DNA of 64,000 nt, from assembly GCF_005239225.2 (NCBI RefSeq), contig NC_133300.1, forward strand, positions 19,457,584-19,521,583, in the 5' to 3' direction. Each line of letters begins with the position of its first letter. Position 1 is the first letter of the stretch. Below the pieces are notes generated by a model. That model made no database searches. It saw only the letters and a program-made list of their open reading frames with translations, and was not told the DNA's origin. This DNA comes from Populus alba (taxonomy: Eukaryota > Streptophyta > Magnoliopsida > Malpighiales > Salicaceae). Shown piece after piece: positions 1 through 11,265 of this stretch. A program made the translations under genes and the position numbers.

Positions 1-290
1 AGGCCTTCTGAACATAGCATATAAAAAGATAAAGATACCCTGGAGAAGACGGGTTGACCAGGCTCGCCATTAATGATGATAGAATAGGAGAAAGTAGAGT
101 TTCAAGACTAACCCAGATAAACTTGATTCCCAGTGGTTTTATCAGTAATTAACCGGCCATGAATAAAGGCATGCACATGAATAATCTCATGAAGAATTAA
201 TGGTTTCAAGTCTATTTGCAATAGTCTTAGAAATAATTTTGAAAACACCATTGCAGAGCCCTGATGGGTTGAAGACGAGCACACGATTCA
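1..290 (-). mobile_element. LINE (L1-type) reverse-transcriptase remnant
   Basis: Read on the minus strand, the first ~290 bases give broken stretches typical of plant L1-type non-LTR reverse transcriptase. One is a 'CNGVFKIISKTIANRLE'-like segment, matching the conserved 'CNVxYKIISKxIxNRLK' block. Further along is 'NGEPGQPVFSR' followed by 'YMLCSEG', matching the family's 'NGEPxxxxxPxRGxRQGDPLSPYLFxLCxEGL' block. Stop codons and frame changes separate the pieces, and the element continues past the left edge. It is a dead fragment. The family call rests on motif order; the exact right boundary is uncertain. Confidence 0.68.
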
Positions 291-1599
291 GGGCTTTTAA
301 GTTTTAGGATTAGGTTATAAAAGTATGATCAATAGAACTTGTATCAGCAACCTCGTCGAGCACACTTCGCAACAAAACAACACTCAAAACCATGAAAAAA
401 GCGCGTCAACATAACATGGGAGTTTACTCGATTTCAGTTTTTGGTTCATCTAGAGTTTAACTGTAGTTAATTTTTAAAATTATTTTTTAAGATAATAATA
501 AAATTATTTTTTTATTTTAAAAAAATTATTTTAGAGATCAATGTATTAAAATAATTCAAAACATATTAAAAAAATTAAATTTTTTTATAAAAAATAAATT
601 TGTTAGAAATATGGGTTGGTCTGCATTTTCAAATGCAATTTTAATCTGAATTGATTTTGATAATACCTCAGAAAATTGAAATGAATCAGCATGTTAACCG
701 TAACTTAATTAATCTAATTAAATTCAAATTAAACTCAGGCCAAAATAAAAAAAAGTTTTTTAAATAAAAAGCATTATCTTATTAAAATAAATAAATTTAG
801 ATTGATTTGATGATATAAAAATTGATCCAACAACCTAATAATACAAGCTTTTTACCAAGTCAAACCCCCAAATCGGATAAGTGAAACATGTTTGAAAAGA
901 ATGCTTCTAATTAATGAAAGAAAAAAGAAAAAAGAAAAGTCGTCCTCCTTTTCATGGGGTCAAGTCAGCATATAGTTCATTTCATGATCAATTTGTCCCG
1001 GTTGGAAGATGAAAACAAATTAGGAAATAACCAGAAAAAATGGCAGCAATTTCTTCCTCCTCCGTAAGCCATACTCCAAGACGACCAAGACCGATGAGCC
1101 CACAACAAGTCTTCCCTTTTAAAAGTCCACAGAGCTCCCCTAAAATCAATTTTTGATCTTAGCCACAACCTCAGCTGTTTGATGTAGAAATTAATTTATT
1201 TGTCTGGACATTCCCACTTGCCATAAACTAAGTGTATGTGTAGATAATAGAGTTGTGATCATTGTTGTTACACACGGGGAGAGGAGGTGGCGAGGTTACA
1301 TTGGATGATCATAAGATTTTATAAAGTTATTCTATTTAGGAAATCATATGATTTTAAGATTATAAAAAGAAAAAAAAAAAACATGTCTTGGTTGATATAT
1401 AAGCCAATATGAAATTATTTTGCATAGTTAAATAAAAAAAAAACATTATACATCAAATCACTATTACTAAATTTGGCGAGATTGAATATAATTCAATTTA
1501 ATTTTATTTGAATAGTTTAATTTGACTAGTCAATTCATTTGATTTAATAAAATTTTATATATTAATTACATTTGTCAAAAAATAAAAATTTCTATTCAT
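291..1599. other. AT-rich intergenic DNA with a MITE-like fragment
   Basis: No supported gene. Around 440-600 there is an AT-rich stretch of 'aaattatttttttattttaaaaaaattattt' character that resembles the interior of the GTGTTTG-ended MITE family seen more completely at 23.37 and 44.11 kb. The short open frame at 977-1168 has no recognisable composition or splice context and is treated as chance. Confidence 0.4.
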
Positions 1600-2338
1600 T
1601 CTCTGCAGGAAAGATTTTTGGAAAAAAAAAATTTTTAATGTTTGTATTTTACTGGAAAACACATGTCATGGAAAATGAGCTGGAAAATAACTTATTATAT
1701 TTTATTTTTCTCAAGTTTTTAAAATAATCAAATCTTACAAGTTGAATGAGAATGAAATTTTATCTCAAATAAAATAAATAATAATCAAAATAATAGGGAT
1801 CAAATCTAAAAAATTAAAAAAAAATGAAAAATGAAGAAATTAAAATAATAATAATCAACATTTCATAAATTATTTCAAATAAAATAAGTAACAATCAAAA
1901 GAATGAGGATCAAATTTGATAAATAAAAAATTTCAATAAAAAATGATAAAAAAGCAAATAAATTATAAAAATAATTGTGCGGGAAAATGTTTTCCCCTCA
2001 ATTTTTCAGGAAAACACTTTCCTGAAAACCAAGCCAAATTTTTCTTTTACTGGAAAATTGACCAGCTTTCCTACTAGTTTGGAAAGTGCTTTCCCGGAAA
2101 CCACTTTCCGGAAAACAAACACAGCTAAAAGGAAAACACTTTCCTGAAAACCAAGTCAATTTTTTTTTTTACTAAAATTGACTGGAAAGTTGACCGGAAA
2201 GTGTTTTCCGCTGGCCGAAATTATTTTCCGCTCAGAAATTGTTTTCCGTTGACCAACTTTCATAATGACAAACCAAACACAGGAAAGTTTGGAAAATGGT
2301 TTCTCGAAAACTACTTTTCGAAAAACAAACAAGGCCTC
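1600..2338. repeat. Dispersed element with repeated GGAAAACACTTTCC-type subterminal motifs
   Basis: The right part (about 1978-2338) is packed with direct and inverted copies of TTTTCCGGAAAA/GGAAAACACTTTCC-like motifs. The left edge (1605-1690) has 'ggaaaacacatgtcatgg' and 'gagctggaaaat'. A ~123-bp step separates two similar units that start with 'aggaaaacactttcctgaaa' near 2008 and 2131. The interior (1740-1960) is the 'gaggatcaaatttgataaa' type of AT-rich filler that recurs near 9.2-9.45 kb. The layout suggests a non-autonomous DNA transposon or nested copies. No open frame for a transposase is present. Boundaries are approximate. Confidence 0.5.
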
Positions 2339-3831
2339 TTATTTGATTTGTTGATTTTTTTTCTTCAAAATTATAGAGAGCCTAGTCAATCTAGAAGTCA
2401 TGATGCTATAGTATTATGGATTTAAAAATGATAAATTATTCTCTGGATTTAAAAATGATAAAGGAATTTTAACTTTGTTTCTTTTCTAAGCACAAACTTT
2501 ATTAAAAAAATATATAAATTAACCAATATAACAAATCATATGATATATCCTTAATTCTAGATTTAATTTAAATTAAATTATATATAATTAACTGAGTAAA
2601 ATTCGTTATGCTAAATAGATAAATTAATAATTTGGTCAAAATTTAATTTTTTTTTTAAATAGTGCCATATTATTATTTTAAATTTATTCATACCAACTTA
2701 AATTAATTTGTTTAATTCGTTATCGGAGCCTTAAATAGAGTTGGTTTTAATAACTTTGTCTACAAGTCATGACATTATGGTACTATGGATAAAATAAAAT
2801 GATAAATTATTCTTTAGACCCTAGATTTTAACTTTATTTGTTTTCTTAGCGGAAACTTGATTATAACTTTGGTTCTTCAGTTTCGAAAATCTATAACTTG
2901 ATCCCTTGATTTCTTATTACCATTATCTTTATATAACATTTGTTGGTTCTTTCACTTAACCCCGCACGTACCTTTTTGGTGAATTAACTTTCTAGTGAAA
3001 CATCAAAATTAGGAGAGAAATTTAATAAAATAAAATGATCAAATTTTAAGAAAAGATTTTCCTGATATTCAAAGTGATATATTTCATATTTAGTCTTAAA
3101 TCTGGTGCTAAATTTAAGAGATTAACTTAGTATTATTATTCAAAAATTGACTTGATTTAATATTGTGATATTTTTATAGTTGTAATTTTTAAAAAATAAA
3201 TTTAAAAATAATATATAAAAAAAATATAATTTTTTTTAATCAAGATTTTAAGAGAATTTTTTTTAGTATAATCCATGCAAACCAGAGGACTGGCAGGATC
3301 CTCGGCGATCAAAGAAAAAAAAATTTCAACCCCTTTCAATAATTTTTAATTTTAACCCTAAAACTAGAAAGTTTTAAATTTTATCTCATCCTGGAATTTT
3401 TTCTCTAATTAGGTACCTCTAACTAAAATTCTTATCTTCTACTTCTGCCGTGGTATATATTAATTAATTAAATACTTTTAAATTTATATTTAAAGCAAAA
3501 TATAGACCGCAGCACGGCGCCCCCTTATTATATCAATGGTAAAAATGAGTCAAAGGACTATGTTATAGGTGTTTTAATATAAAGGACTAAGTTAGACTAA
3601 TGTTCAAAATACAAGGACTTTAGTCGCTCAATGCAAAAAATAATTTCGTTTGATTACTTGCAGTCTCCCCCTTTTTTAACCGCTTAGGTTGTCTTCTAAA
3701 AAAGCAAACACCATGTCCATAGGAACCCCCTCTAACTCAATCAATGGCCATCCATTTTTTTCCTCTTCCTTCTCTTACTAACGAGCCCTAAATCTCTCTC
3801 TAGAAACACCTCAAGATCTCAGCTTTAAGAA
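2339..3831. other. Intergenic region upstream of the BIR2-like gene
   Basis: AT-rich DNA without a supported gene. A diverged direct repeat is visible: 2385-2500 (from 'gaagtcatgatgctatagta') and 2762-2880 (from 'caagtcatgacattatggta'), with similar following sequence. The last ~170 bases are pyrimidine-rich ('cctcttccttctcttac', 'aatctctctct'), as expected for a plant 5' leader. No clear TATA box was found. Confidence 0.4.
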
Positions 3832-5652
3832 ATGAAGAAGAAGACCCTCATTTCCCTCTCTCTACTACTCTCCCTCTTCGCCTTATCTTTCTCCATAGAA
3901 GATGATATCACCTGTCTTGAAGGGGTCAAGAAGTCCTTTACTGACCCACTGAGTCGACTCACTTCCTGGACTTTCAACAACAACTCAGTTGCTTTCGTTT
4001 GTAAACTCAATGGTGTTTCTTGCTGGAACGAGAAGGAGAACCGAATCATCAGTCTTCAGCTATCGTCTTTCCAGCTTTCAGGCAAGTTACCGGAGTCTCT
4101 CAAGTACTGTCATAGCTTAACAACACTGGATCTTTCAAACAATGATCTTTCAGGGCCGATCCCACCTGAGATTTGTAACTGGTTGCCTTATATAGTCTCT
4201 CTTGATCTCTCCGGGAACAAATTTTCCGGTCCGATCCCGCCGGAGATTGTGAATTGTAAGTTCTTGAATAATTTGATTTTGAGTGGAAATCAGTTGACTG
4301 GTTCGATTCCTTTTGGTCTTGGTCGCCTTGATCGGTTGAAAACGTTTTCAGTGGCGTCTAATAAACTGTCTGGTTCGATACCGGATGAATTGGGGGCTTT
4401 TCCGAAGGATGATTTTGATGGGAATGATGGATTGTGCGGTAAGCCGCTAGCGAAGTGTGGTGGGTTGAGTAGTAAGAGTCTTGGCATTATCATTGTTGCT
4501 GGGGTTGTTGGGGCTGGTGGTTCATTGATTTTGGGGTTTGTAATTTGGTGGTGGCTGTTTGTTAGGGGAGGTAAGAGAAAGAGAGGTTCTGGTGTCGGCG
4601 GCGTTAAGGGTGCTGATCCTAGTTGGATCGAGTTGCTTAGGTCACATAAGCTAGTACAGGTGACGTTGTTTCAAAAACCTATTGTTAAGATCAAGCTGGC
4701 TGATATTTTGGCTGCTACTAATAGTTTTGATTTTGAGAATATTGTGATTTCAACGAGAACTGGGGATTCGTATAAGGCGGATTTGCCTGATGGATCTAGT
4801 CTCGCTATTAAGAGGCTTAATGCTTGCAAACTTGGTGAGAAGCAATTTAGGGGTGAGATGAATAGGTTAGGGGAGCTTAGGCATCCGAATTTGGTGCCAT
4901 TGTTGGGTTATTGTGCTGTTGAAGTGGAAAAGCTCTTGGTGTATAAGCATATGCCTAATGGGACTTTATATTCTCAATTGCATGGGAGTGGGTTTGGTAT
5001 TAGTCAGTCTAGTGTTTTGGATTGGCCTACGAGGGTGAGGGTTGGTGTTGGCGCAACAAGAGGACTTGCCTGGCTTCACCATGGGTGCGATCCACCTTAT
5101 ATTCACCAGTATATTAGTTCCAACGTGATACTTCTTGATGATGATTTTGATGCAAGGATTACTGATTTTGGGTTGGCAAGGTTGATTAGTTCTCCTGATT
5201 CTAATGATAGTTCTTATGTTAATGGAGATCTTGGGGAGTTTGGGTACATTGCTCCTGAGTATTCCAGCACAATGGTTGCCTCATTGAAAGGTGATGTTTA
5301 TGGCTTTGGTGTTGTGCTTTTGGAGTTGGTAACTGGACAGAAAGCTTTAGATGTCAATAATGAAGAGGAAGGATTCAAAGGGAATTTGGTGGATTGGGTT
5401 AATCAATTGGTGAGCACTGGTCGAAGCAAGGATGCCATTGATAAAGCTCTAACTGGGAAAGGTCATGATGATGAGATTATGCAGTTCTTGAGGGTTGCTT
5501 GGAGCTGTGTTGTTTCCAGGCCCAAGGACAGGCCTTCAATGTACCAAGTCTACGAGTCTCTGAAGGGTTTGGCTGAGAAACATGGTTTCTCTGATCAATA
5601 CGATGAATTCCCACTGATCTTTGGCAAACAAGATCCTGATTACAAGGAGTAG
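3832..5652 (+). CDS. BIR2-like leucine-rich repeat receptor pseudokinase
   Basis: A single uninterrupted 606-residue frame encodes a plasma-membrane LRR receptor-like kinase. In order it shows a signal peptide (about 1-21), a Cys-paired N-terminal cap (about 22-66), roughly five LRRs (70-195) with 'LDLSNNDLSGPIPPEI'-type repeats, a transmembrane helix (about 217-244) and a kinase-like domain (about 300-580). Kinase motifs are damaged. The glycine loop is replaced by STRTGDSYKA (308-317) and HRD is HQY (425-427). The VAIK-type lysine (AIKRL, K328) and DFG (445-447) remain. Lack of introns, few LRRs and this pattern fit BIR2 (Arabidopsis At3g28450), a pseudokinase that holds the co-receptor BAK1 inactive until ligand arrives. 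The family role is established knowledge; its role here is inferred. The related At5g48380-type (BIR3-like) proteins are the main alternative. Confidence 0.9.
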   Translation: MKKKTLISLSLLLSLFALSFSIEDDITCLEGVKKSFTDPLSRLTSWTFNNNSVAFVCKLNGVSCWNEKENRIISLQLSSFQLSGKLPESLKYCHSLTTLDLSNNDLSGPIPPEICNWLPYIVSLDLSGNKFSGPIPPEIVNCKFLNNLILSGNQLTGSIPFGLGRLDRLKTFSVASNKLSGSIPDELGAFPKDDFDGNDGLCGKPLAKCGGLSSKSLGIIIVAGVVGAGGSLILGFVIWWWLFVRGGKRKRGSGVGGVKGADPSWIELLRSHKLVQVTLFQKPIVKIKLADILAATNSFDFENIVISTRTGDSYKADLPDGSSLAIKRLNACKLGEKQFRGEMNRLGELRHPNLVPLLGYCAVEVEKLLVYKHMPNGTLYSQLHGSGFGISQSSVLDWPTRVRVGVGATRGLAWLHHGCDPPYIHQYISSNVILLDDDFDARITDFGLARLISSPDSNDSSYVNGDLGEFGYIAPEYSSTMVASLKGDVYGFGVVLLELVTGQKALDVNNEEEGFKGNLVDWVNQLVSTGRSKDAIDKALTGKGHDDEIMQFLRVAWSCVVSRPKDRPSMYQVYESLKGLAEKHGFSDQYDEFPLIFGKQDPDYKE

Positions 5653-7500
5653 CATAGGCAGAACAAGAAGAACAAAAAAAATTTATCCTTGTGAAGAAAA
5701 ATAGTAGGATATTGGCATCTTTGCATTCATGCTATGTTTTGGAAGACTTTGGTATGCTCCTCGTCATTGTGCTTGATTATTGGATAATTATGTACATTAC
5801 ATGAGGCATCAGGCACCGTACCTTCTATGTAGCCTAGGAAATTTCTCATTTCCCCCCTGCAAAACTTCTGAATTGATCTGTCATTTGTAGAATGTTTCTA
5901 CTGGGAAAGCGTTTTATCATAATTATTGAAGATGTTGCTATGTTCATGTGACATAAGGGATGGCCTGTATTCTATATTCTATTTTCATGTATTTGCTGAT
6001 TTTTTTTGTGTGGGTGGTTATCTTTTACGCTAATATTTTGCCAAATCGTGAGAAGTTGAGGATCTGATATGTCTGCATATCTGAGAAGCGTTCTATCCAT
6101 GATCAGTCTGATCAGATCCGTTGTTTCTTGATGTCCCAAGATTTCTGATATTTATTGTTCAATGAACTTAAAAGTTTTCATTTTCACCTTGCATGATTTT
6201 GCAATGCTTGGATTATGCGTGTGCAAATCAAATGAAGATTCACCTGCATAGTTTAAGAATTCTAGATGCCTGCGTAATAGGACTAGAGGGTATACTCAAT
6301 GTAATCGATCATCATGTTTCTCTCTAGTACAATGAACAAGGTGTTGCAATTGCGACGAAGAAGCTTGATTTGAAGGAGGTTGAAAGTTTTAGTGCAAGTT
6401 TCCAGTTGAAACTTCAGCTTCGAAAGACTTACGAACTGCATTTTGTTTCTAATTCTCAGTATTAGGGCTTCTAGATAAAACCATCATGAAGGTGTGTCTC
6501 CATTACTCTCTAATATCATCAAAAAGGTTTAATGATCTCGAGGGAAAATGGAGCAAGTTCTCCAGTACTAAACTGATGCCATTGATATGCCTTCTCTGTT
6601 TCACTGTTATTGAATGAAATAGCTCATTATTGCTTGCCTTTTAAGATTCTGTGTTGAAACAACTGCTCGTAGTACCAACTGATCCCAAAAGATAAGTTTC
6701 CTTCAAAAATCGTAGAGCTAAGATATCACTTGTCCTTAATGTCTGCCTCAAGCTATGATGATGTCGCCCCAAAATTAGTCTTCCACTGCAGCTGGAGATG
6801 TAGACACCCAGTACCTTTAACTGATCCATACAGGCTATCTCCTAAAATGCCTTGAATGTTCTGGTTCTGGATTATTTCAGTAACTATGCAGCAATGCAGT
6901 AGATTTATTTATTTACAACCACAAGGAGATGGAAAGTGAATCCCTTCAAGCTCGAAATTAGGAGTATGTTACCTCTAGAGGTTGCTGATGTGTTTGAATC
7001 TATGTTTTGTTCTAACCATGGTTATATAGGTAAACTCTCTTGAAATCTTGATACGAAAAATTACAATTTGTTCTCAAACCACAACTGCAAAAACTACCAC
7101 AAACACATTAGTGTCAGTGAGCTTCTGGAGAGGTGGAGCAACAACTCCTCTGGAACCAACCTTTGGCAGCAGTAATTGCATCCCTAATCCGTGACCGTAT
7201 TAATCTTCCACTGGCGTCTCCAACTTCGTGGTCCTGCTCATTTTATTAAGCTCATAAATCCTCAACAGAGATGAAGAAGATTCTTTTACATCTCAGAAGC
7301 ACAACCTTCTCGTGATAACATTTATACTTGTCCGAAAAAGAGTGAGTTCGAAAGTCAAGATTGTCTGGATCATATGCATTGATTTTGACCTGGCTTTTTT
7401 GGTTGGGACCATGAATGGTGCCTTTTGAACCCAAACGAGCATGTGGGGCTGAGCAAACTTTATGCATACATCCTGTACGTCCTTCTATGCAAGTAGTATA
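5653..7500. other. Intergenic DNA downstream of the BIR2-like gene
   Basis: The first 150-300 bases probably hold the 3' UTR of the upstream receptor gene. Beyond that I see no gene I can support. A short stretch near 6330-6440 has codon-like texture ('gcaattgcgacgaagaagct') but no sustained frame. A minus-strand open frame at 7252-7557 (101 codons) is not recognised and lacks splice or promoter support. Confidence 0.35.
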
Positions 7501-7514
7501 TGTCTCTTCTGTGC

Positions 7515-7780
7515 CTGGATTAGGGGCATTGCTCGTGTCCTTGGTGCATGAGCACATGTTCTTGACCCCATCCTCTACCAGTGACCTCTTCTGAGGTAGA
7601 TTTCAATTCAACCAACCACGCTGCTGCTGTTATGCTTTATTGTAGAAGAAGGGCAGGGAAGCTCCAATGGTGAAATTCATTCACAGGCCAGGATATAGAA
7701 GATAGAAAAACATGGCAAGTTTCAGATTTAGCATGTGAACTTGCGTTAGATGACCGATAACTGGCAACAGCAAGTTTAAT
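7515..7780 (-). repeat. Duplicated GST 3' flank, copy A
   Basis: This segment is matched by 10430-11000. Shared stretches include 'catgagcacatgttcttgac', 'tttcaattcaacc.accac', 'gctgttatgctttattgt', 'gaaaaacatggca.gtttca' and 'gataactggcaa'. It lies just 3' of the GST pseudogene, as copy B lies 3' of the intact GST. The duplication unit therefore carried gene plus flank. Confidence 0.7.
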
Positions 7781-8067
7781 CAATTTCTTCCATGCAGGCC
7801 TGCTTGAAATGTCTTCCGGCCACCAAGCATTCACTTTCTCTCTTCTCCTTCATCAAGTGCCCTAATCCAGGTTCACTGACTAGGTATCTAGTGGCAGGAA
7901 GACGGCTTAAATCAGCAAGCCTGAAGTTATCTCCAGCAAAATATTTGCTCTTAGACAACCTTCGCTCATACACATCCAAAACTTTCTCTAGCTTTTCCTT
8001 TTTAAGTTTCGGCCAGCTTGGAGTCACCTTTCGGACCCCCTTCTTGGGAGGATCACAGCTTGAAAGA

Positions 8068-8161
8068 ATACATATACATACATACATACATACAAACACA
8101 TACATACATACAAACATATACATACATACAACATATACATATATATATACATATATATATT
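8068..8161. repeat. CATA/TACA and TA microsatellite inside the GST pseudogene
   Basis: Runs of 'atacatacatacatacaaac' pass into 'atatatatacatatatata'. The tract lies exactly between pseudogene exon 3 segments encoding 'HNFNDLVFN' and 'LEKVLDVYE', so it replaces ~20 codons of the original exon. Confidence 0.85.
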
Positions 8162-8399
8162 GAAGACCAGATCATTGAAATTGTGGGCTTCAACCTCTAG
8201 CCATTGATCTACCAGAGCTTTCTCTTCTAGTGTAGTTCCATGTAGATTTGGACCACGGTCTGCATACTGGGTTGCCTAGAATCTTACTAGATCCGTGGAC
8301 GGTGGATCCATGCTCCACCAGGAGGCCTAATTATTTTGTTTGTAAAAAATAAATAAATGATGTTCAAGAGCAACAACTGCGTTGTAAAGAAGGGGGGAA

Positions 8400-9480
8400 A
8401 TGGTTTTATTTTAATTAAATAATATATATAAAAAAGAAATTACAATAAATTAATCAAATAAAAAAATGATCACTGAAAAAAAAAATCAAAGGGGAAAAAA
8501 TGATGTAGCTCTATTCTTAGCTAAATAAATATGGAAGCATAAAATTGAATAAAGAAAATAAAAAAACTCGAGTCAACCCGAGTTAGCTTGACAAAACTGT
8601 AGCTCGGGTAATAAAGGTTGGATAACCCGATATATAGAAAGAATAGAAAAAAAAATCGCAAAACTTAATTCCCAACAAACCAATTATAGAAGAATGAGAC
8701 TGGAAAAAAAAAAATCAAAGGCAAAGGACATAAAAAACAATCAAAACCAGGTAAAATGATCAAACCCCGCGACCTGGATCATGGTAATGGGATAACTAAT
8801 AAAAGCCTAAATAGGAAAAATGATGAAGATTAATTTAAAAAAATAATAAAATTTGAAGGATGAAACCAAAAGAAGATTAAAATTTCTTTTAAAAAAAGCG
8901 TCCCCATAAACAGGATCAACCAACTCGAGTTAACCCACCAAACATGTGGCCTAGATCATGAAATCAGAATAACTTAATAAAAAAAATAAAAAAAAAATCA
9001 CAAAGTCTATTTAAAAAAAAAAAACTAATGTCAAATGATGAAATAAAATTTTTTTAATAATAATAATAAAAAAATCAACTCACGTCAAATTTTCAAACTT
9101 GTGACTCGGATCGTTAACTTGGAAAAACCATGAAGTCTAATTTCCAACCAATTAGATATTGAAGGATGAAATAGAAGGAAAAAATCCATTATATAAAAAG
9201 ATTCAAAACAAAAAATAGTAATTAAAAGAATAAGGATCAAAATTGAAATAAAAAAATAAATTAGAGGAAAACTAATAATTTTTTTAATAAAAGGATAAAA
9301 AACAATTAAAAGAATGAAAATCAAATTGGAAAAAATAACATGTAATAAATTAGGATTGAAGGATGAAATTGAAAATAGACTGAAATTAAAAAAAAAAAGA
9401 AGCTAAGAACAAAAATTAAAAATTAAAAGAATAAAAATCAAAGTTAAAATCTCAATAAATAAAAAAATAGCTTTGAAATT
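8400..9480. repeat. Tandem-like cluster of a Salicaceae-type dispersed repeat
   Basis: Four related but diverged blocks are spaced 150-190 bp apart. They start near 8567 ('actcgagtcaacccgagtta'), 8757 ('atcaaaccccgcgacctgga'), 8924 ('accaactcgagttaaccca') and 9073 ('aatcaactcacgtcaaattt'). Each has a 'gacctggatcatg'-like core and is followed by 'aataaaaaaatcaa.gat.aa' filler. No open frame or terminal repeats are seen. The cluster sits between exon 2 and exon 3 remnants of the GST pseudogene, so it inserted there or expanded after duplication. Confidence 0.55.
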
Positions 9481-10429
9481 TTAAATAACCAGTATGACTT
9501 TTAAAAGGATGAGAGAGAGAAAATAAAAAATAAAAAGAAAACACCTTTGACGACAAACCATCTTACCAATGACGCCACATACCGCCCCAACAAGAAGAAA
9601 ACATTGCAACGATTCCAATGACATATCAAAAAAAAAAATATATATATATATATATATAGTTGCTATATGACGTATTTTATGGCATCCCCTAATCTTTGGC
9701 ATATACTTTGAAACGCACCAATTAATTCTAATTTTTTTAATATATTTTATATTTATTAAAATATTAAATTATTTCTTAGCCAATAAACTTAATTATAATT
9801 ATAAACTATTAAATCTGATAGTGTAGCAAAAAGTTTGTAAGCTCCATCTTCAACAACGAGAGCTTGCCCAAAAGGGTAGAAAAAATATTAAATTATACCA
9901 ACAATTCATGTGCCTTAACCCCTAAAAAAGGAGTCCTACAATTTTCATGATTTAATTATTTCAGTGTACAAGCACAAGCAATCATTAAATATTATCTGCA
10001 AAACAAAATTAAAATCATTAATTCTGTTTCATTTTCCTCCTTTTTTTTCCTCTTAATTTAGAAATATATCAAATGATCTTATTTTTTATATAACATAATT
10101 ATGAAATAAAATTTCCTTGATTTCGTTGCAATTGACATGTAAGTTGGTTCAAAAATATCTTTATCAATTAAATAAATATAATTCTCTTACATGTATAGGC
10201 ATTCTTGCACTAACTTTCTCTCTACCTGTTTGAGGAGGAATTCAGGTAGCTTCTGCTCACCAGAATCAAGATCAACATGTTCATGATCAAATTCCACTCC
10301 TTTCTTAAGAAGGCAAGCCTAGCCTATACAATTTATAGTAAAATATCTTTGGTTAAATATATAGATATATGCTAGTCTAAAAACGGACGTACACTTCTAC
10401 CACAAGAACTAGGGCCGGCCACCGTCTAC

Positions 10430-11000
10430 CAGTGGGCTCTTCTTAGGGCACCACTCATGTCCTTTGATTGCATGAGCACATGTTCTTGACCCCACCCTCA
10501 ACCATTGACCTCTTTTTATTTCAATTCAACCGACCACTGTATTGCTGTTATGCTTTATTGTTAATGAAGCTGCCGGAAAGTTCAAGTGGGTATGGGCATT
10601 TCCCGACCGATAATGGATTAATGAGCTGAGGGTTACCTGCAAAGCAAGCCCTCGTATGTTCTTAGAGGACATTTCAGTAGTTAAGTTAGCGTAATGAAGG
10701 AGAAGGATCAACCAAAAGAAGCGCAGAGAGAGTCTAATAAAATGGTAAGGGAGATGTTGTCGTGATATGTAAATCGTGGTAAGGGTGATAGGGATATTTC
10801 TTTACTTCGTTTACATGCATGGTGTGGACGACGTCAGTGGTTTTTTAAGAGAATACTCTCTTCACCTACGTACGCAGGAGTCAGCCATGGTAATAGCTTG
10901 TAAGATTATTTATAGCCAGGATGCAGGGTATAAGAAAAACATGGCAGGTTTCAGATTTGGTGCGTGTACTTGCATCAGATGATATCGATAACTGGCAATC
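10430..11000 (-). repeat. Duplicated GST 3' flank, copy B
   Basis: This matches 7515-7780 in two blocks: 10440-10565 and 10905-11000. The 340 bp between them are present only here, so one copy lost or the other gained sequence after the duplication. The stretch at 10395-10420 ('accacaagaactagggccgg') also resembles DNA upstream of the intact GST near 12930. Confidence 0.68.
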
Positions 11001-11265
11001 TGCATGCATAATTTAAAAAACAAATAAAAACAAATTGACAAATGCGTAGAAGGAAGAGGTGAGCTTCATTTTGCCAATATTTCTTATATTTTATGTGATA
11101 TAATAGGGCCCAAACATCCTTAATTTCAATGACGTTTACTTTGTCGATACTTGCATCGTTTGCATGACTTTATTCACACCAAAGCAGGACAAATTAAAAA
11201 AGAAAACGAAAACGAAAAACACATTATATAAGCAAATTGCTCAACAAACGTCGACAAGTTGGTCG

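Larger units (their letters stand above)
7745..10325 (-). pseudogene. Phi-class glutathione transferase pseudogene
   Basis: Remnants of all three GST exons lie in the correct minus-strand order. Exon 1 (about 10318-10226) matches the intact copy from 'LACLL.KGVEFD' to 'PEFLLKQ' and keeps its GT donor, but the start codon and active-site loop are gone. Exon 2 (about 9882-9838) keeps 'FGQALVVEDGA'. Exon 3 (about 8290-7745) keeps 'LEEKALVDQWLEVEAHNFND' and later 'EKLEKVLDVYERRLSKSKY', plus 'DISSRPAWKKL' near the end. Exon 3 is split by a CATA/TA microsatellite and has frameshifts ('NAWWPEDIS'; broken 'ILPR' region), and its stop is lost. About 1.5 kb of dispersed repeats fills the space between exons 2 and 3. 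It is a dead sister of the GST at 11266-12765. Confidence 0.88.

Noticed and set aside
3825..4049. Minus-strand frames inside the receptor gene
   Set aside because: Antisense shadows of the BIR2-like coding sequence.
7776..8200. Overlapping open frames with Tyr/Ile/His-rich repeats
   Set aside because: They are translations of the CATA/TA microsatellite and of the antisense of the GST pseudogene.
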